NCBI RefSeq assembly: GCF_004799665.1
Contig: NZ_CP031310.1
Coordinates: 3,278,887-3,342,886, forward strand
Origin: Halapricum salinum
Lineage (GTDB): Archaea > Halobacteriota > Halobacteria > Halobacteriales > Haloarculaceae
Direction of reading: 5' to 3'
Length of the DNA: 64,000 bases
The notes under the pieces are model-generated. The model did not search any database and had not been told where the DNA came from. It saw only the letters and a program-made list of their open reading frames with translations. Both the position numbers and the translations under genes were made by a program. Positions 15,875 through 24,200 of the stretch are shown piece by piece. Position 1 is the first letter of the stretch; each line of letters starts with the position of its first letter.

Positions 15875-16117
15875 TCAATGTGTGAACAGCAACGTCTGAC
15901 TCGGAGTGCGTGCCAGACAGAACGGCCCGGGTGGTGACTGGAACGTGTTCGTTCGTTTCTCGCTGACGAACAGGCGCTCGAAGGGCTTGCCGCAGGCTGG
16001 GCAGGCGAACCCGGCCCGATTTTCCAGGTGCATCGTCTCGCGGGTCTCCTTGAGGAGTTTGAACCCCTCGCGATACTCGTGGACGTCGAACTCCCCGGTC
16101 ACGTCCAGATCGCTCAT
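15875..16117 (-). CDS. DUF7385-type small zinc-finger protein (flagella-cluster-protein-like)
   Basis: This 80-residue protein starts at ATG 16117 (MSDLDVTGEFDVHEYREGFK). It has a CPAC pair in AGFACPACGKPFERLFVSE and a third Cys in GPFCLARTPSQTLLFTH, a pattern matching the haloarchaeal family often labelled flagella cluster protein (DUF7385). No archaellum genes are in the window, so that name may only reflect where a homologue was first seen. It is divergent from the 50-aa ribbon-helix-helix gene, and both start from the same short intergenic region. Confidence 0.75.
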   Translation of the reverse strand: MSDLDVTGEFDVHEYREGFKLLKETRETMHLENRAGFACPACGKPFERLFVSEKRTNTFQSPPGPFCLARTPSQTLLFTH

Positions 16118-16188
16118 GGCCAGAGATTCGACGTGGATTGACAAAAAGCGACCGGCAAGCCCTGGGCGCTGACGCACGTCTGACGAAC

Positions 16189-16196
16189 ATATATAG
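16189..16196 (+). promoter_or_regulatory. TATA box of the ribbon-helix-helix gene
   Basis: ATATATAG-type sequence (CATATATAG) centred about 30 bases before ATG 16223. The spacing predicts a leaderless or nearly leaderless transcript, as is usual in haloarchaea. Confidence 0.6.
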
Positions 16197-16222
16197 CCCT
16201 CTCGGACACTCGATTGTGTGTG

Positions 16223-16375
16223 ATGGACGAGAAGTTCCTCGATATGGAAGCCGTCTCGATCGAGTTCGACGAGGAGACCCTGGAGGCGCTGGACGACGTC
16301 GCGTTCACGGATCACCGGGGCAATCGCAGTGCTGCGATCCGTGAATGTCTCGATCGCTGGCTGAAACGCAAATAG
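16223..16375 (+). CDS. Ribbon-helix-helix (CopG-like) DNA-binding protein, 50 aa
   Basis: This protein (MDEKFLDMEAVSIEFDEETL then EALDDVAFTDHRGNRSAAIR and ECLDRWLKRK) has one beta strand, then two helices joined by a turn, and the terminal SAAIRECLDRWL helix of RHH regulators. It is short, but the promoter 30 bases upstream, the start and the charged fold are convincing. It is transcribed away from DUF7385 and converges on the ROK kinase gene. No partner toxin is adjacent, so a transcription-factor role is more likely than an antitoxin role. Confidence 0.8.
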   Translation: MDEKFLDMEAVSIEFDEETLEALDDVAFTDHRGNRSAAIRECLDRWLKRK

Positions 16376-16396
16376 TCGGGTGCGAGCGCAGTACGG

Positions 16397-17371
16397 TCAG
16401 TGCCGGAGCCGGTTCCGATCGCCAGTTCCCTGGGTGAGCGCGCTCGCCAGCGCACCCCTGAGGACCACGTCGTCGCCGAGGGTCGTGAGCTTGATGTCGG
16501 GCATGTTGACGAAGACGTGGTTTTCCAGCCGTTCGCGAACGGGGTCGAGAACGAGGTCTTCGTTGTGCATCGCGACGCTGCCACCGACGTAGATGACTAG
16601 CGGCGCATAGGAGTGGATGACGTTCGCGAACCCCTGGACGTTCCAGTCGGTGACGCGTTCGATGACGTAATCCGCAAACTCGTCCTCGCCAGCGTTCTCG
16701 TAGATGTCGACTGCCGAGAAATCGTCGTCGAGCACGTCGAGGTCCGTCTCCCAGTCTTCCTCGCGATAGAGTGCCCGGGCGTACCGGGGGATGTTTTTGC
16801 CCGAGCAGTAGGCTTCCCAGTGACCGGGTTTGTCACAGCCACACTCCATGAATCCGTCCGGATCGAGCGTGATGTGACCGACTTCGCCCGCGTTGCCGTC
16901 CCAGCCCGACAGAACGTGGCCGTCCACACAGACGCCAGCACCGATCCCGGTCGAGATCGTGAGATAGACCATGCTATCGGGGTTGCGATCGCTGTGGAAG
17001 CGCTCGCCGATGACGCCGGCGATGGTGTCGTTGTGGAGGTAGACGTCCTCGGTTTCGGCGAGGTTCGAGATGGGGCCGACCAGCGGGATGCGGTCGATCG
17101 AATCGGGCAGATTCGCGGGGTTCTCGACGGCACCGTCGGCCAGATCCAGCGGGCCGATAGAGCCAATCCCAACGCTGCGGAGTTCGATCGGTTCGACTCC
17201 TGCCTCCTCGCACGCGGTCCGAAGCGTCTCCAGGACGGCTTCGGTCACCGTGATACCGGTCGGTCCCTGCGGCGTCTGCTGTTTGTGCGACCCGAGCTCC
17301 TCGCCCGTCTCGTCGCCGACGATGGCACGGACGTACGTCGCACCCAGGTCGACCCCTGCGTATGTGGCCAT
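16397..17371 (-). CDS. ROK-family sugar kinase, probable glucokinase
   Basis: This 324-residue protein has the phosphate-1 loop at the N-terminus (YAGVDLGATYVRAIVGDETG), the catalytic region LHNDTIAGVIGERF, the ISTGIGAGVCVDG phosphate-2 loop, and the ROK zinc/catalytic segment NAGEVGHITLDPDG followed by CGCDKPGHWEAYCSG. The GHWEAYCSG ending, instead of the bacterial GCLE form, is normal for archaeal ROK kinases. It phosphorylates glucose or a related hexose using ATP in the cytoplasm, probably feeding the semi-phosphorylative pathways. It is monocistronic. Confidence 0.85.
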   Translation of the reverse strand: MATYAGVDLGATYVRAIVGDETGEELGSHKQQTPQGPTGITVTEAVLETLRTACEEAGVEPIELRSVGIGSIGPLDLADGAVENPANLPDSIDRIPLVGPISNLAETEDVYLHNDTIAGVIGERFHSDRNPDSMVYLTISTGIGAGVCVDGHVLSGWDGNAGEVGHITLDPDGFMECGCDKPGHWEAYCSGKNIPRYARALYREEDWETDLDVLDDDFSAVDIYENAGEDEFADYVIERVTDWNVQGFANVIHSYAPLVIYVGGSVAMHNEDLVLDPVRERLENHVFVNMPDIKLTTLGDDVVLRGALASALTQGTGDRNRLRH

Positions 17372-17472
17372 TCTATCGGCGTATCGTCCTTGCCGTACTT
17401 AACTGCACATATTTACTCGCGAGCCCGTGTGTTTTTCTGCTGATATGTAGGTCGTGATCCATCCTCGAGAGA

Positions 17473-17637
17473 TCATGGCCAGGCGTCTTCGTGGCCGTCG
17501 AGCGGGTCGGCGACGACGCCGTCCTGTCGGGCGAGTGTCCGGGCGTGCCCGGCACACACCAGGCGGTTCTCGGCCCACGGGATGTGCAGTTCGACGACGG
17601 CCTCGGCGTCACAGCCGTCTTCGGCACAGGCGGCCAT
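17473..17637 (-). CDS. Small cysteine-rich (putative zinc-binding) protein, 54 aa
   Basis: It starts at ATG 17637 (MAACAEDGCDAEAVVELHIP) with CAEDGC at the N-terminus, and has a later LVCAGHARTLARQDG segment, giving three Cys and two His able to hold one zinc. Small zinc proteins of this length are numerous in haloarchaea and have been linked to biofilm and motility phenotypes, but this one cannot be assigned. The longer open frame upstream on the same strand is shadow sequence opposite the membrane-protein gene. Confidence 0.55.
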   Translation of the reverse strand: MAACAEDGCDAEAVVELHIPWAENRLVCAGHARTLARQDGVVADPLDGHEDAWP

Positions 17638-17730
17638 ACAGGCACTCGGTGGCCAATCTATAAGTGCCCTTCCCGCCCGGGATACGACTCGGCGACAGAC
17701 ATACAGTAGTGCCGTGAGAACACCTGATCG

Positions 17731-18081
17731 ATGGGCTGGCTCGACGCGGCGATGGCGACGGCGACGGGAATCGCTGTCTTCGTGCTGGTGGTCGCCGGCG
17801 TCGCCACCGCACTCACGGGTCTGCTCCCGAACCCGGTCGTGATCGCGATTCCGGTGGGCATCGGGTTCGGAATGGCCGCGATGACGGGGACCTACATCGG
17901 ACTGGCTGCCGAGCCGTCCACTCGCGAGTATCGCGCCGCCTTCGCGTGCGGTGCGTTCGGTGTGACTTCCCTCGGCGTCGGGGCCGTCGCTATCGGTGCT
18001 GGGCTTCAACTGATAGCCGTCGTCGCAGCAGCGGTCGGGGCGGGACTGTTCGCGGCTGTCGGCGTCCTCGTCGCCTTCTAG
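17731..18081 (+). CDS. Hypothetical membrane protein, four helices
   Basis: This 116-residue protein is almost wholly hydrophobic and Gly/Ala/Val-rich: GIAVFVLVVAGVATALTGLL, VVIAIPVGIGFGMAAMTGTY, AAFACGAFGVTSLGVGAVAI and LQLIAVVAAAVGAGLFAAVG. It has only one short polar loop (AAEPSTREYRA). It is probably a real integral membrane protein; no family recognised. It is followed after 65 bases by the sugar methyltransferase, without evidence of a shared function. Confidence 0.6.
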   Translation: MGWLDAAMATATGIAVFVLVVAGVATALTGLLPNPVVIAIPVGIGFGMAAMTGTYIGLAAEPSTREYRAAFACGAFGVTSLGVGAVAIGAGLQLIAVVAAAVGAGLFAAVGVLVAF

Positions 18082-18146
18082 ACAGTGCGACACGACAAAT
18101 TTGAATGTCCAAACCTTGAATACAGTCCCAGGAGAGTCGAAGGTAT

Positions 18147-19382
18147 ATGCCCGACGAAGCCTGCCGTGAGATCGAGCACTGCCGCGTCTGCGAATCCGAC
18201 GCACTCTACTCGTTCCTCGATCTGGGCGACCAGCCCCCAGCCAACGCGTTCGTCGACGACCCCGACGAGGACGAACCGGCCTACCCCCTCGAAGTCGTGG
18301 TCTGTGAAGCCTGCGACCACGTCCAACTCGCCCATACGGTCGACAGCGGGATTCTCTTCACTGACTATCCGTACTTCTCCTCGGCGTCGCGGCCGCTGTT
18401 CGATCACTTCGGCGCCTATGCCGACGCGGTCGAACAGCGCTACCTGGAAGCCGACGACTTCGTGGTAGAGATCGGCTGCAACGACGGCGTCCTGCTGAGC
18501 CAGTTCGACGAGTCCATCCGACGGCTCGGCGTCGATCCCGCAGACAACGTCACCGAGGCCGCCCGAGAACGTGGCGTGGAGACCGTCACTTCGCTGTTCA
18601 GCCCCGATCTCGCCGCGTCGATCCGTGAGGACTACGGCGAGGCCAGCGCCATCTGTGCCAACAACGTCGTCGGCCACATCGATGACCTGCACGCACTGAT
18701 GACAGGGATCGACACGCTGCTCGCGCCCGACGGCGTGTTCGTCGTAGAGGTCCCGTATCTCGTGGATCTGCTGAGCAACAACCAGTTCGACACGATCTAC
18801 CACGAACACCTCTCGTACTTCTCGATCCGGGCGTTCCAGACATTGGTCGAGCAGGTCGACATGCAAGTGCTGGACATCAATCGCATGTCCGTCCACGGCG
18901 GGACGATCCGCGTCCACATCCAGCGAGAGTCGGCCGACAGAGCACCGAAGCGCGTCGTCGACGACTACCGACGCCTGGAGCTCGCGCTCTCGCTTGACGA
19001 TCGGAGGGCCTACGACGAATTCGCCCACCAGGTCGAGCGCACGCGCGAACGGATCACCAGTCTCCTCGACTCCCTCCGAGAAGACGGGTCCGCGATCGTC
19101 GGCTACGCCGCACCAGCCAAAGGAAATACCCTCCTGAACTACTGCGATATCGGGCCCGAAACACTCGACTATCTCATCGACACCACACCAGCCAAGCAGG
19201 GAACGTACTCGCCCGGGATGAACATCCCCGTCAAAGAGCCCGACGTCTTCCACGAAGATGCGCCCGAATACGCCTTCCTGCTCGCGTGGAACTACAAGGA
19301 CGCCATCCTCGGGAACGAGGCCGACTACCGCGAGGGCGGCGGGCAGTTCGTCGTCCCGATTCCCTACGTCAACATCGTCTGA
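18147..19382 (+). CDS. Sugar C-methyltransferase-type class I SAM-dependent methyltransferase
   Basis: This 411-residue protein has three modules: an N-terminal zinc site (HCRVCES near residue 13 and VCEACDHVQLAH near 52; Methyltransf_13), a Rossmann methyltransferase core with SAM motif VVEIGCNDGVLLSQFDE (about 108-124), and a C-terminal Methyltransf_14 region with GYAAPAKGNTLLNYC (about 318-332). This is the TylC3/NDP-hexose C-methyltransferase architecture that methylates a nucleotide-sugar at C-3 in branched deoxysugar synthesis. No other glycan genes are near, so it is a stand-alone gene. Target inferred from family. Confidence 0.85.
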   Translation: MPDEACREIEHCRVCESDALYSFLDLGDQPPANAFVDDPDEDEPAYPLEVVVCEACDHVQLAHTVDSGILFTDYPYFSSASRPLFDHFGAYADAVEQRYLEADDFVVEIGCNDGVLLSQFDESIRRLGVDPADNVTEAARERGVETVTSLFSPDLAASIREDYGEASAICANNVVGHIDDLHALMTGIDTLLAPDGVFVVEVPYLVDLLSNNQFDTIYHEHLSYFSIRAFQTLVEQVDMQVLDINRMSVHGGTIRVHIQRESADRAPKRVVDDYRRLELALSLDDRRAYDEFAHQVERTRERITSLLDSLREDGSAIVGYAAPAKGNTLLNYCDIGPETLDYLIDTTPAKQGTYSPGMNIPVKEPDVFHEDAPEYAFLLAWNYKDAILGNEADYREGGGQFVVPIPYVNIV

Positions 19383-19444
19383 ACCGTCGCATCACCCCTT
19401 CATCGACTCCCGACCCGGCTATTTGGTAACACATCTCCCTACAA

Positions 19445-19455
19445 GGATATATATC
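19445..19455 (+). promoter_or_regulatory. TATA box of the Hsp20 gene
   Basis: GGATATATATC lies 27-37 bases upstream of ATG 19482. It is one of the best TATA matches in the window, consistent with a strongly heat-inducible promoter and a leaderless mRNA. Confidence 0.65.
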
Positions 19456-19481
19456 TCAGGCGACCAATAGAGGGGTGGATA

Positions 19482-19883
19482 ATGAACACCCGACGAACCC
19501 CATTCGACGAGATGAACCGCTTCTTCGACCAGTTCCGTGGTGACACCTTCGACTGGCCCACAGTCCGGGGCGGCCAGGAGACGGACCTCAACCTCACGAT
19601 GGAGCGGACCGAGGACGCCTACGTCGTGCTCGCAGACCTCCCGGGCTTCGAGCGCGAGGAGATCGACCTCACCTTCGAGGAGGGAACGGTCGAGATCAGC
19701 GCGACCCACGAGGTCGACGAGGACAGCCACTACCGCAGCCGCGCGGTCTTCGACCGCATCACCGTCCCCGACGACATCGACGTCGAGGCTCTCACTGCGA
19801 CCTACCAGAACGGCGTCCTCGAAATCACGCTCCCCACCAGGGCCGAACTGACCGAAAGCGGCCACCGTATCGACATCGAGTAA
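19482..19883 (+). CDS. Hsp20/alpha-crystallin family small heat-shock protein
   Basis: This 133-residue protein has a short N-terminal arm (MNTRRTPFDEMNRFFDQFRG) and an alpha-crystallin domain from about residue 37 (LNLTMERTEDAYVVLADLPG) to 125. The hallmark NGVLEITLP of the conserved A-x-x-x-n-GVL box is present. Such proteins bind unfolding proteins without ATP and pass them to the DnaK system, whose genes are at 36.5-39.4 kb. No C-terminal I-x-I tail beyond HRIDIE is obvious. It is monocistronic, with a strong TATA box upstream. Confidence 0.93.
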   Translation: MNTRRTPFDEMNRFFDQFRGDTFDWPTVRGGQETDLNLTMERTEDAYVVLADLPGFEREEIDLTFEEGTVEISATHEVDEDSHYRSRAVFDRITVPDDIDVEALTATYQNGVLEITLPTRAELTESGHRIDIE

Positions 19884-19980
19884 CCGGATTATCAGCTTCG
19901 AATGACTGGATAAACGCACGTTCCGTTTCTCGTTTCCTATTTCCTAGTTATTTTTTACCAGCAATGCGAACAGGGTGGAT

Positions 19981-21927
19981 ATGACAGGCGGGTTCTCGCT
20001 GGCCGAAGAGCAGGGGTACAACGACGAGATCATCGGCGACGACACGCTGCCAGCGATGTTCGAGGCGACGGTCGAGCGAAACAAAAACCGAAACGCACAG
20101 CGGTTCAAAGTCGGTGTCTACGACCGTTCACTGCCGGAGTTACCGACCGAAGGCGTCGAGAGCGGAACGTATCGGTCGATCACCTACGGCGAGATGCAGT
20201 CGTTCGTTCACAACCTCGCGGCAGGCTTCCGAGAACTCGGGGTAGGGGGGGGAGACCGCGTCGGGATCTACGGGAGTACGCGGATGGAGTGGGCGCTGTC
20301 TGATTTCGCACTCCTAGCGGCTGGTGGGGTCGTCACGACTGTCTACACCGAATCTTCGCCACGGCAGGTCAGGTATCTGCTCGACGATCCGGGCGCGACC
20401 GGCGTCGTCGTCGAGAATCAGGAGCTGCTGGACACACTGCTGGAAGTCGAGGACGACCTCGACCTGGAGTTCATCGTCGCCATCGACGAAGTCGACAGCG
20501 ACCACGAGGCCGTCTACACGCTCGGAGAAGTCCACGAGATGGGGGCCGAGGCGTTCGACATCGAGACCTACCAGTCCTGGATAGACGCCCGTGATCGCGA
20601 GGATCTGGCGACCCTGATCTACACCTCCGGAACCACAGACGAGCCGAAAGGCGTCGAGTTGACCCACTGGAACATCCGGTCGAACGTCAATCAGAATCGC
20701 AAACGAATGGCCGAGCGGCCGGACAAACCCGCTGGGGTGCCGGCACTGGAACCCGGCATCGACACCATCTCGTTTCTGCCGCTGGCACACGTCTTCGAGC
20801 GAACGGCCGGCCACTTCCTGATGTTCGCCTCGGGGGCCTGCGTCGGCTACGCCGAGAGCACCGACACGATCGCCGAGGACATCCAGCAACTCCAGCCGCA
20901 GGTCGGCGCGAGCGTCCCCCGAATCTACGAGCGCATCTTCGACTCGATGCGCGAATCCGCTGGCGGCGGCCTCAAGGGCTCGATCTTCAGCTGGGCGATC
21001 GACGTCGCCAAACAGTACGCCCGCGCCGAGAATCCCGGAGCCGGACTGCGATTCAAACACAGTCTCGCCGACAGACTGGTCTACAGCACCGTCAAGGAGC
21101 GACTCGGCGGCAACATCGAGTTCATGGTCAGCGGCGGCGGCAGTCTCAGCAAGGATCTCGCAGAACTGTTCCTCGGACTGGGGATCCCGATTCTCGAAGG
21201 GTACGGCCTGACCGAGACGGCACCCGTCGTGTCGGTAAATCCGCCCGAGGACATCAGACCCGGGACGCTCGGCCCGCCCGTGACCGACGTCGAGACGAAG
21301 ATCGACACCTCGGTCGTCGGTCCCGAGCAGTTCACCGACGCCGACGGCGAGGTCGGCGAACTCCTGTTGAAGGGGCCGAACGTCTTCGAGCGCTACTGGA
21401 ACAAGCCCGACGCGACGGAGCGCGTCTTCACCGAAGACGGCTGGTTCCGCACCGGCGACGTCATCGAGCAGACCGCCGACGGCTACCTCACCTACCGGGA
21501 TCGGATCAAACAGATCCTCGTCCTCGACACGGGCAAGAACATCGCGCCCGGGCCGATCGAAGACGAATTTGCGACGTCCGACCGCGTCGAGCAGATCATG
21601 GTCGTCGGCGACGGACAGAAGTTCGTCTCCGCCCTCGTGGTCCCGAACTTCGAGCAGGTCCGCCAGTGGGCCGACTCAGAGGGGATCGACCTGCCGGACG
21701 ATCAGCGCGCTATCTGCCAGGATGACCGCGTCCACGAGTGGATCGACGAGGAGATTCAAAGTGTGAACGCCGACCTCGAGAAGGCCGCCCGGATCAAACA
21801 GTTCCGACTCGTCTCTGATGAGTGGACGGCAGATAACAACCTTCTCACGCCCTCGATGAAGAAGAAGCGCCGCTCGATTCTCGACCGCTTCGCCGACGAC
21901 ATCGACGAGATTTACGGTGATAGCTGA
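19981..21927 (+). CDS. Long-chain fatty-acid-CoA ligase (AMP-forming)
   Basis: This protein has 648 residues from ATG 19981; a GTG two codons earlier is less likely. It has the AMP-binding P-loop LIYTSGTTDEPKGVELTH (about residues 213-230), the SFLPLAHVFER linker, the acyl-adenylate motif GYGLTETAPVVS (about 405-416) and GWFRTGDV with DRIKQILVLDTGKNIAPGPI near the hinge. This is the FadD15/bubblegum-like long-chain acyl-CoA synthetase branch. It converts free fatty acids to acyl-CoA, despite ether lipids being the membrane lipids. It appears monocistronic. Confidence 0.9.
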   Translation: MTGGFSLAEEQGYNDEIIGDDTLPAMFEATVERNKNRNAQRFKVGVYDRSLPELPTEGVESGTYRSITYGEMQSFVHNLAAGFRELGVGGGDRVGIYGSTRMEWALSDFALLAAGGVVTTVYTESSPRQVRYLLDDPGATGVVVENQELLDTLLEVEDDLDLEFIVAIDEVDSDHEAVYTLGEVHEMGAEAFDIETYQSWIDARDREDLATLIYTSGTTDEPKGVELTHWNIRSNVNQNRKRMAERPDKPAGVPALEPGIDTISFLPLAHVFERTAGHFLMFASGACVGYAESTDTIAEDIQQLQPQVGASVPRIYERIFDSMRESAGGGLKGSIFSWAIDVAKQYARAENPGAGLRFKHSLADRLVYSTVKERLGGNIEFMVSGGGSLSKDLAELFLGLGIPILEGYGLTETAPVVSVNPPEDIRPGTLGPPVTDVETKIDTSVVGPEQFTDADGEVGELLLKGPNVFERYWNKPDATERVFTEDGWFRTGDVIEQTADGYLTYRDRIKQILVLDTGKNIAPGPIEDEFATSDRVEQIMVVGDGQKFVSALVVPNFEQVRQWADSEGIDLPDDQRAICQDDRVHEWIDEEIQSVNADLEKAARIKQFRLVSDEWTADNNLLTPSMKKKRRSILDRFADDIDEIYGDS

Positions 21928-21939
21928 TTCGAACCCGAT

Positions 21940-22572
21940 TCAAAGTCTGGCAATCCGAGTGAGCGTGTACAGAAATCCGCCGAGACCGCCACAGAGAACA
22001 GGGTAGAGCAATCCCATGACTGGCACTGCAAAGAGCAGCGACGGGTGCATCGAGATCGTCGCCGTCGCGAACTGGTTCTGGGCAGTCTGCGACCACGTGA
22101 ACAGGAACGCGCCGGCCACGGCCATCAGCAGATACCCCGGTGCGATCGACGCGCCAGTGAACGTCGAGGGGGTGTCGGTATCGCGTAACAGCCGGGCCAA
22201 CAACAGCCCCGCGCCGATCAGCAGCAGTGGCGGAATCAGGTGCAGATACGTCTGTGGCCCAACCCCCATCGTATCAGTCTCGGAGAGTCGCCCGAAACTG
22301 TTGGAGACACTGGCAGTCGTCGCACTGAAATGCGCCTCGTAGAAGATCCACCCGGCATACGTAAGCGATCCGGGCGGTGAGATTCCGACCGACGACAACG
22401 GTGCGCCGAGCCCTACCCGCAATCCGCTCGCAAATGACGATCGCATTCTCTCGACGTCTGCGAGGACGTACACCAACAGAAAGGAGATCCAGTACGTTAC
22501 CGCGCCGAGTAGCGTCCCCCCACCGTATCGAGCCACCCTGTCGCTCAGGAGATCTCGCACCATAGATGACAT
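21940..22572 (-). CDS. Haloarchaeal polytopic membrane protein of unknown function
   Basis: This 210-residue protein has about five membrane segments: GGTLLGAVTYWISFLLVYVL near residue 18, YAGWIFYEAHFSA near 72, YLHLIPPLLLIGAGLLLARL near 109, GYLLMAVAGAFLFTWS near 145 and LLFAVPVMGLLYPVLCGGLG near 178. The overall layout, with a FYEAHF half-membrane segment, is common to a haloarchaeal DUF family that I cannot name with certainty. It converges with the CoA ligase. Confidence 0.65.
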   Translation of the reverse strand: MSSMVRDLLSDRVARYGGGTLLGAVTYWISFLLVYVLADVERMRSSFASGLRVGLGAPLSSVGISPPGSLTYAGWIFYEAHFSATTASVSNSFGRLSETDTMGVGPQTYLHLIPPLLLIGAGLLLARLLRDTDTPSTFTGASIAPGYLLMAVAGAFLFTWSQTAQNQFATATISMHPSLLFAVPVMGLLYPVLCGGLGGFLYTLTRIARL

Positions 22573-22658
22573 CTCACGGGAGGATCATTTAATCGACGCG
22601 GTCTCTCGTGGCCGTGTCGCCACTCTGGGCCTCTGAGAAAGTGTAAAATTAATACCAG

Positions 22659-22731
22659 GTCCGGGTGCGAGAATCGAACCCGCGTCCCAGCCTCCACAAG
22701 GCTGGAGGATAACCACTACCCCAACCCGGAC
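22659..22731 (-). tRNA. tRNA-His (anticodon GUG)
   Basis: This 73-nt gene reads leftwards from 22731. It folds as a cloverleaf. A 7-bp acceptor (UCCGGGU with ACCCGGA) is preceded by an encoded G-1 that faces discriminator C73, the identity hallmark of tRNA-His. The anticodon stem CAGCC/GGCUG encloses UUGUGGA, giving anticodon GUG, and the T arm has GCGGG with loop UUCGAUU. CCA is not encoded. No intron is present in the anticodon loop. A TATA-like GATATAGG sits about 40 bases upstream (22766-22776). Confidence 0.95.
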
Positions 22732-22830
22732 ACGCGTTGGGTGCACCTCAATGTAGCCGGAGTGCGATTGATATAGGTTACGTTCCGAATCGGGTACGAC
22801 AGTGGGTCACGGGCCGGCACGACAGTCGCG

Positions 22831-23103
22831 TCAGGATTCCTCGTCCGTCGCGGTCCGACTCGACCACGGAATGGACCACCCCTTCGCGTGTCGGCAGACG
22901 TTACAGACGTCCGAGAGCCGGACGGTCTCGTCCTCGACATCTGCAACGCGTAGCTGTTGTCGATTATCGTCCCAGACGACGTCTTTCGTCGGCCCGTCGA
23001 GTTCCAGATCGGCCGAATCGACGTACCGACACTCCACGTCCGGGCAGTGCCACTTGCTCCCGCCGGCCAGTTGCTGGATCGTCACTCGGGTAGCTGCAGA
23101 CAT
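22831..23103 (-). CDS. Small zinc-finger-like protein, 90 aa
   Basis: It starts at ATG 23103 (MSAATRVTIQQLAGGSKWHC). Four cysteines form two pairs: CPDVEC (about residues 20-25) and CNVCRHAKGW (about 66-75), consistent with one treble-clef or ribbon zinc site. The stretch between them is acidic and beta-rich (DDNRQQLRVADVEDETVRLS). It begins four bases after the stop of another small Cys-rich gene on the same strand, so the two form a mini-operon. No known function. Confidence 0.65.
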   Translation of the reverse strand: MSAATRVTIQQLAGGSKWHCPDVECRYVDSADLELDGPTKDVVWDDNRQQLRVADVEDETVRLSDVCNVCRHAKGWSIPWSSRTATDEES

Positions 23104-23107
23104 GTAG

Positions 23108-23272
23108 TCACTCGATGACTCTGGTCCTCGTAGCCAACCACACTGTCGGTCTCTCGCAGGCAGTTCGTGCGAGAACGTCCGGCGGTAGCTGGTGACCACA
23201 CGAGAGCACCGTCGTCGTCGGCCCCGTCGTTGTCGTCGTCGCTACCTGTCCGCACCCACGGGGACAGTCCAT
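23108..23272 (-). CDS. Small cysteine-rich protein, 54 aa
   Basis: ATG 23272 opens MDCPRGCGQVATTTTTGPTT, with a CPRGC pair, then SCGH in TVLSCGHQLPP and one further Cys (TACERPTVW), enough ligands for one zinc. A TATA-like GATAAAAC (23296-23303 on the plus strand) sits about 30 bases upstream. Its stop is four bases from the start of the next small zinc protein. The Thr run is unusual. The family is not recognised, so the call depends on context as much as on sequence. Confidence 0.5.
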   Translation of the reverse strand: MDCPRGCGQVATTTTTGPTTTVLSCGHQLPPDVLARTACERPTVWLATRTRVIE

Positions 23273-23381
23273 ACTACAGGGTTGAACGCTCGTGAGATAA
23301 AACGTTTCACGTTTGTTCGGGATGATACACCACTCCACACTGCTGCAACCCGTGGGCGACTCGGAGAAGCCGGACGGGCAG

Positions 23382-24200
23382 TCAGAACTCGGTACTCCTG
23401 AACGAGAGATATCCGAGGGCAGGCGGGCAGACGATCCACGCACTGAGGACCAACAGAGCGAGCCAATTGGAGGCGAACCACTGGGAGCCGATGTCGAGAC
23501 CGGTCGCGCCGGGACCGACCCCGAGCGTCGTATCGAGGAGATACGTGAAGCTGGTCAAAGGAGTGCAGAACTTCGCGGATTCGGCCCACAGCGGTGGGTC
23601 AGCCAGTCCGGACGGGCGGAATCGAAAGAGAATCAGAACCAACACGTCGACCACCTGGTTCCAGAGCATGATCAGGAGGACGTACGCACCGAAGGCGGCA
23701 CCGATGACCCGGCGCGACGACGACAGCGCCATCGAGAAGCCAGTCGCGAGCGCGACGAACGTGAACGTGTAGAAGAGCACGAGCAGTGAGAAGCCGACGA
23801 ACCCCGAGAAGTCGAACGTGGGATAGACAGCGAGGGAGACCACGCCGCTGCCCACCAACGCGAACCCGAGCAGCGCGCCCGCGACGACGAACCGGCCGAG
23901 GAGTTTGCCGACCACGAGCTCGACGCGTGAGTGGGGCAGCGACATGAGTAGCGCTATCGTCCCGGATTCGCGTTCGGCGATGACGGCCTTGTACCCGACC
24001 GCTACGCCGATCAAGGGGGCCAGGAGCACGAACACGCCCGTGAGAACGTCCAGATACAGGTCGAACCCCGAAGACAGAAACTCCCCGGCAGCGTAGGTGA
24101 GCGCGCCGAAGCCGAGCATGATCGTCGCGCCGAGGAGCCAGAGTATCTTCGACTGTCTGGTCTCCCTGAGATCGTTGCGCGCGATGGCGAGCGAACTCAC
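23382..24200 (-). CDS. ABC-2 type transporter permease
   Basis: This 272-residue protein starts at GTG 24200, which overlaps the upstream stop (GTGA). It begins SSLAIARNDLRETRQSKILW and has six membrane segments. The characteristic extracellular/cytoplasmic elbow GYKAVIAERESGTIALLMSLPHSR (about residues 65-88) is shared with its upstream partner, so the two permeases are paralogues. Such NosY-like permeases pair with the ATPase at 25015-25923. Whether the exporter serves copper-site assembly like NosFY or another substrate cannot be told: no nosD or nosL is present. Confidence 0.85.
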   Translation of the reverse strand: MSSLAIARNDLRETRQSKILWLLGATIMLGFGALTYAAGEFLSSGFDLYLDVLTGVFVLLAPLIGVAVGYKAVIAERESGTIALLMSLPHSRVELVVGKLLGRFVVAGALLGFALVGSGVVSLAVYPTFDFSGFVGFSLLVLFYTFTFVALATGFSMALSSSRRVIGAAFGAYVLLIMLWNQVVDVLVLILFRFRPSGLADPPLWAESAKFCTPLTSFTYLLDTTLGVGPGATGLDIGSQWFASNWLALLVLSAWIVCPPALGYLSFRSTEF

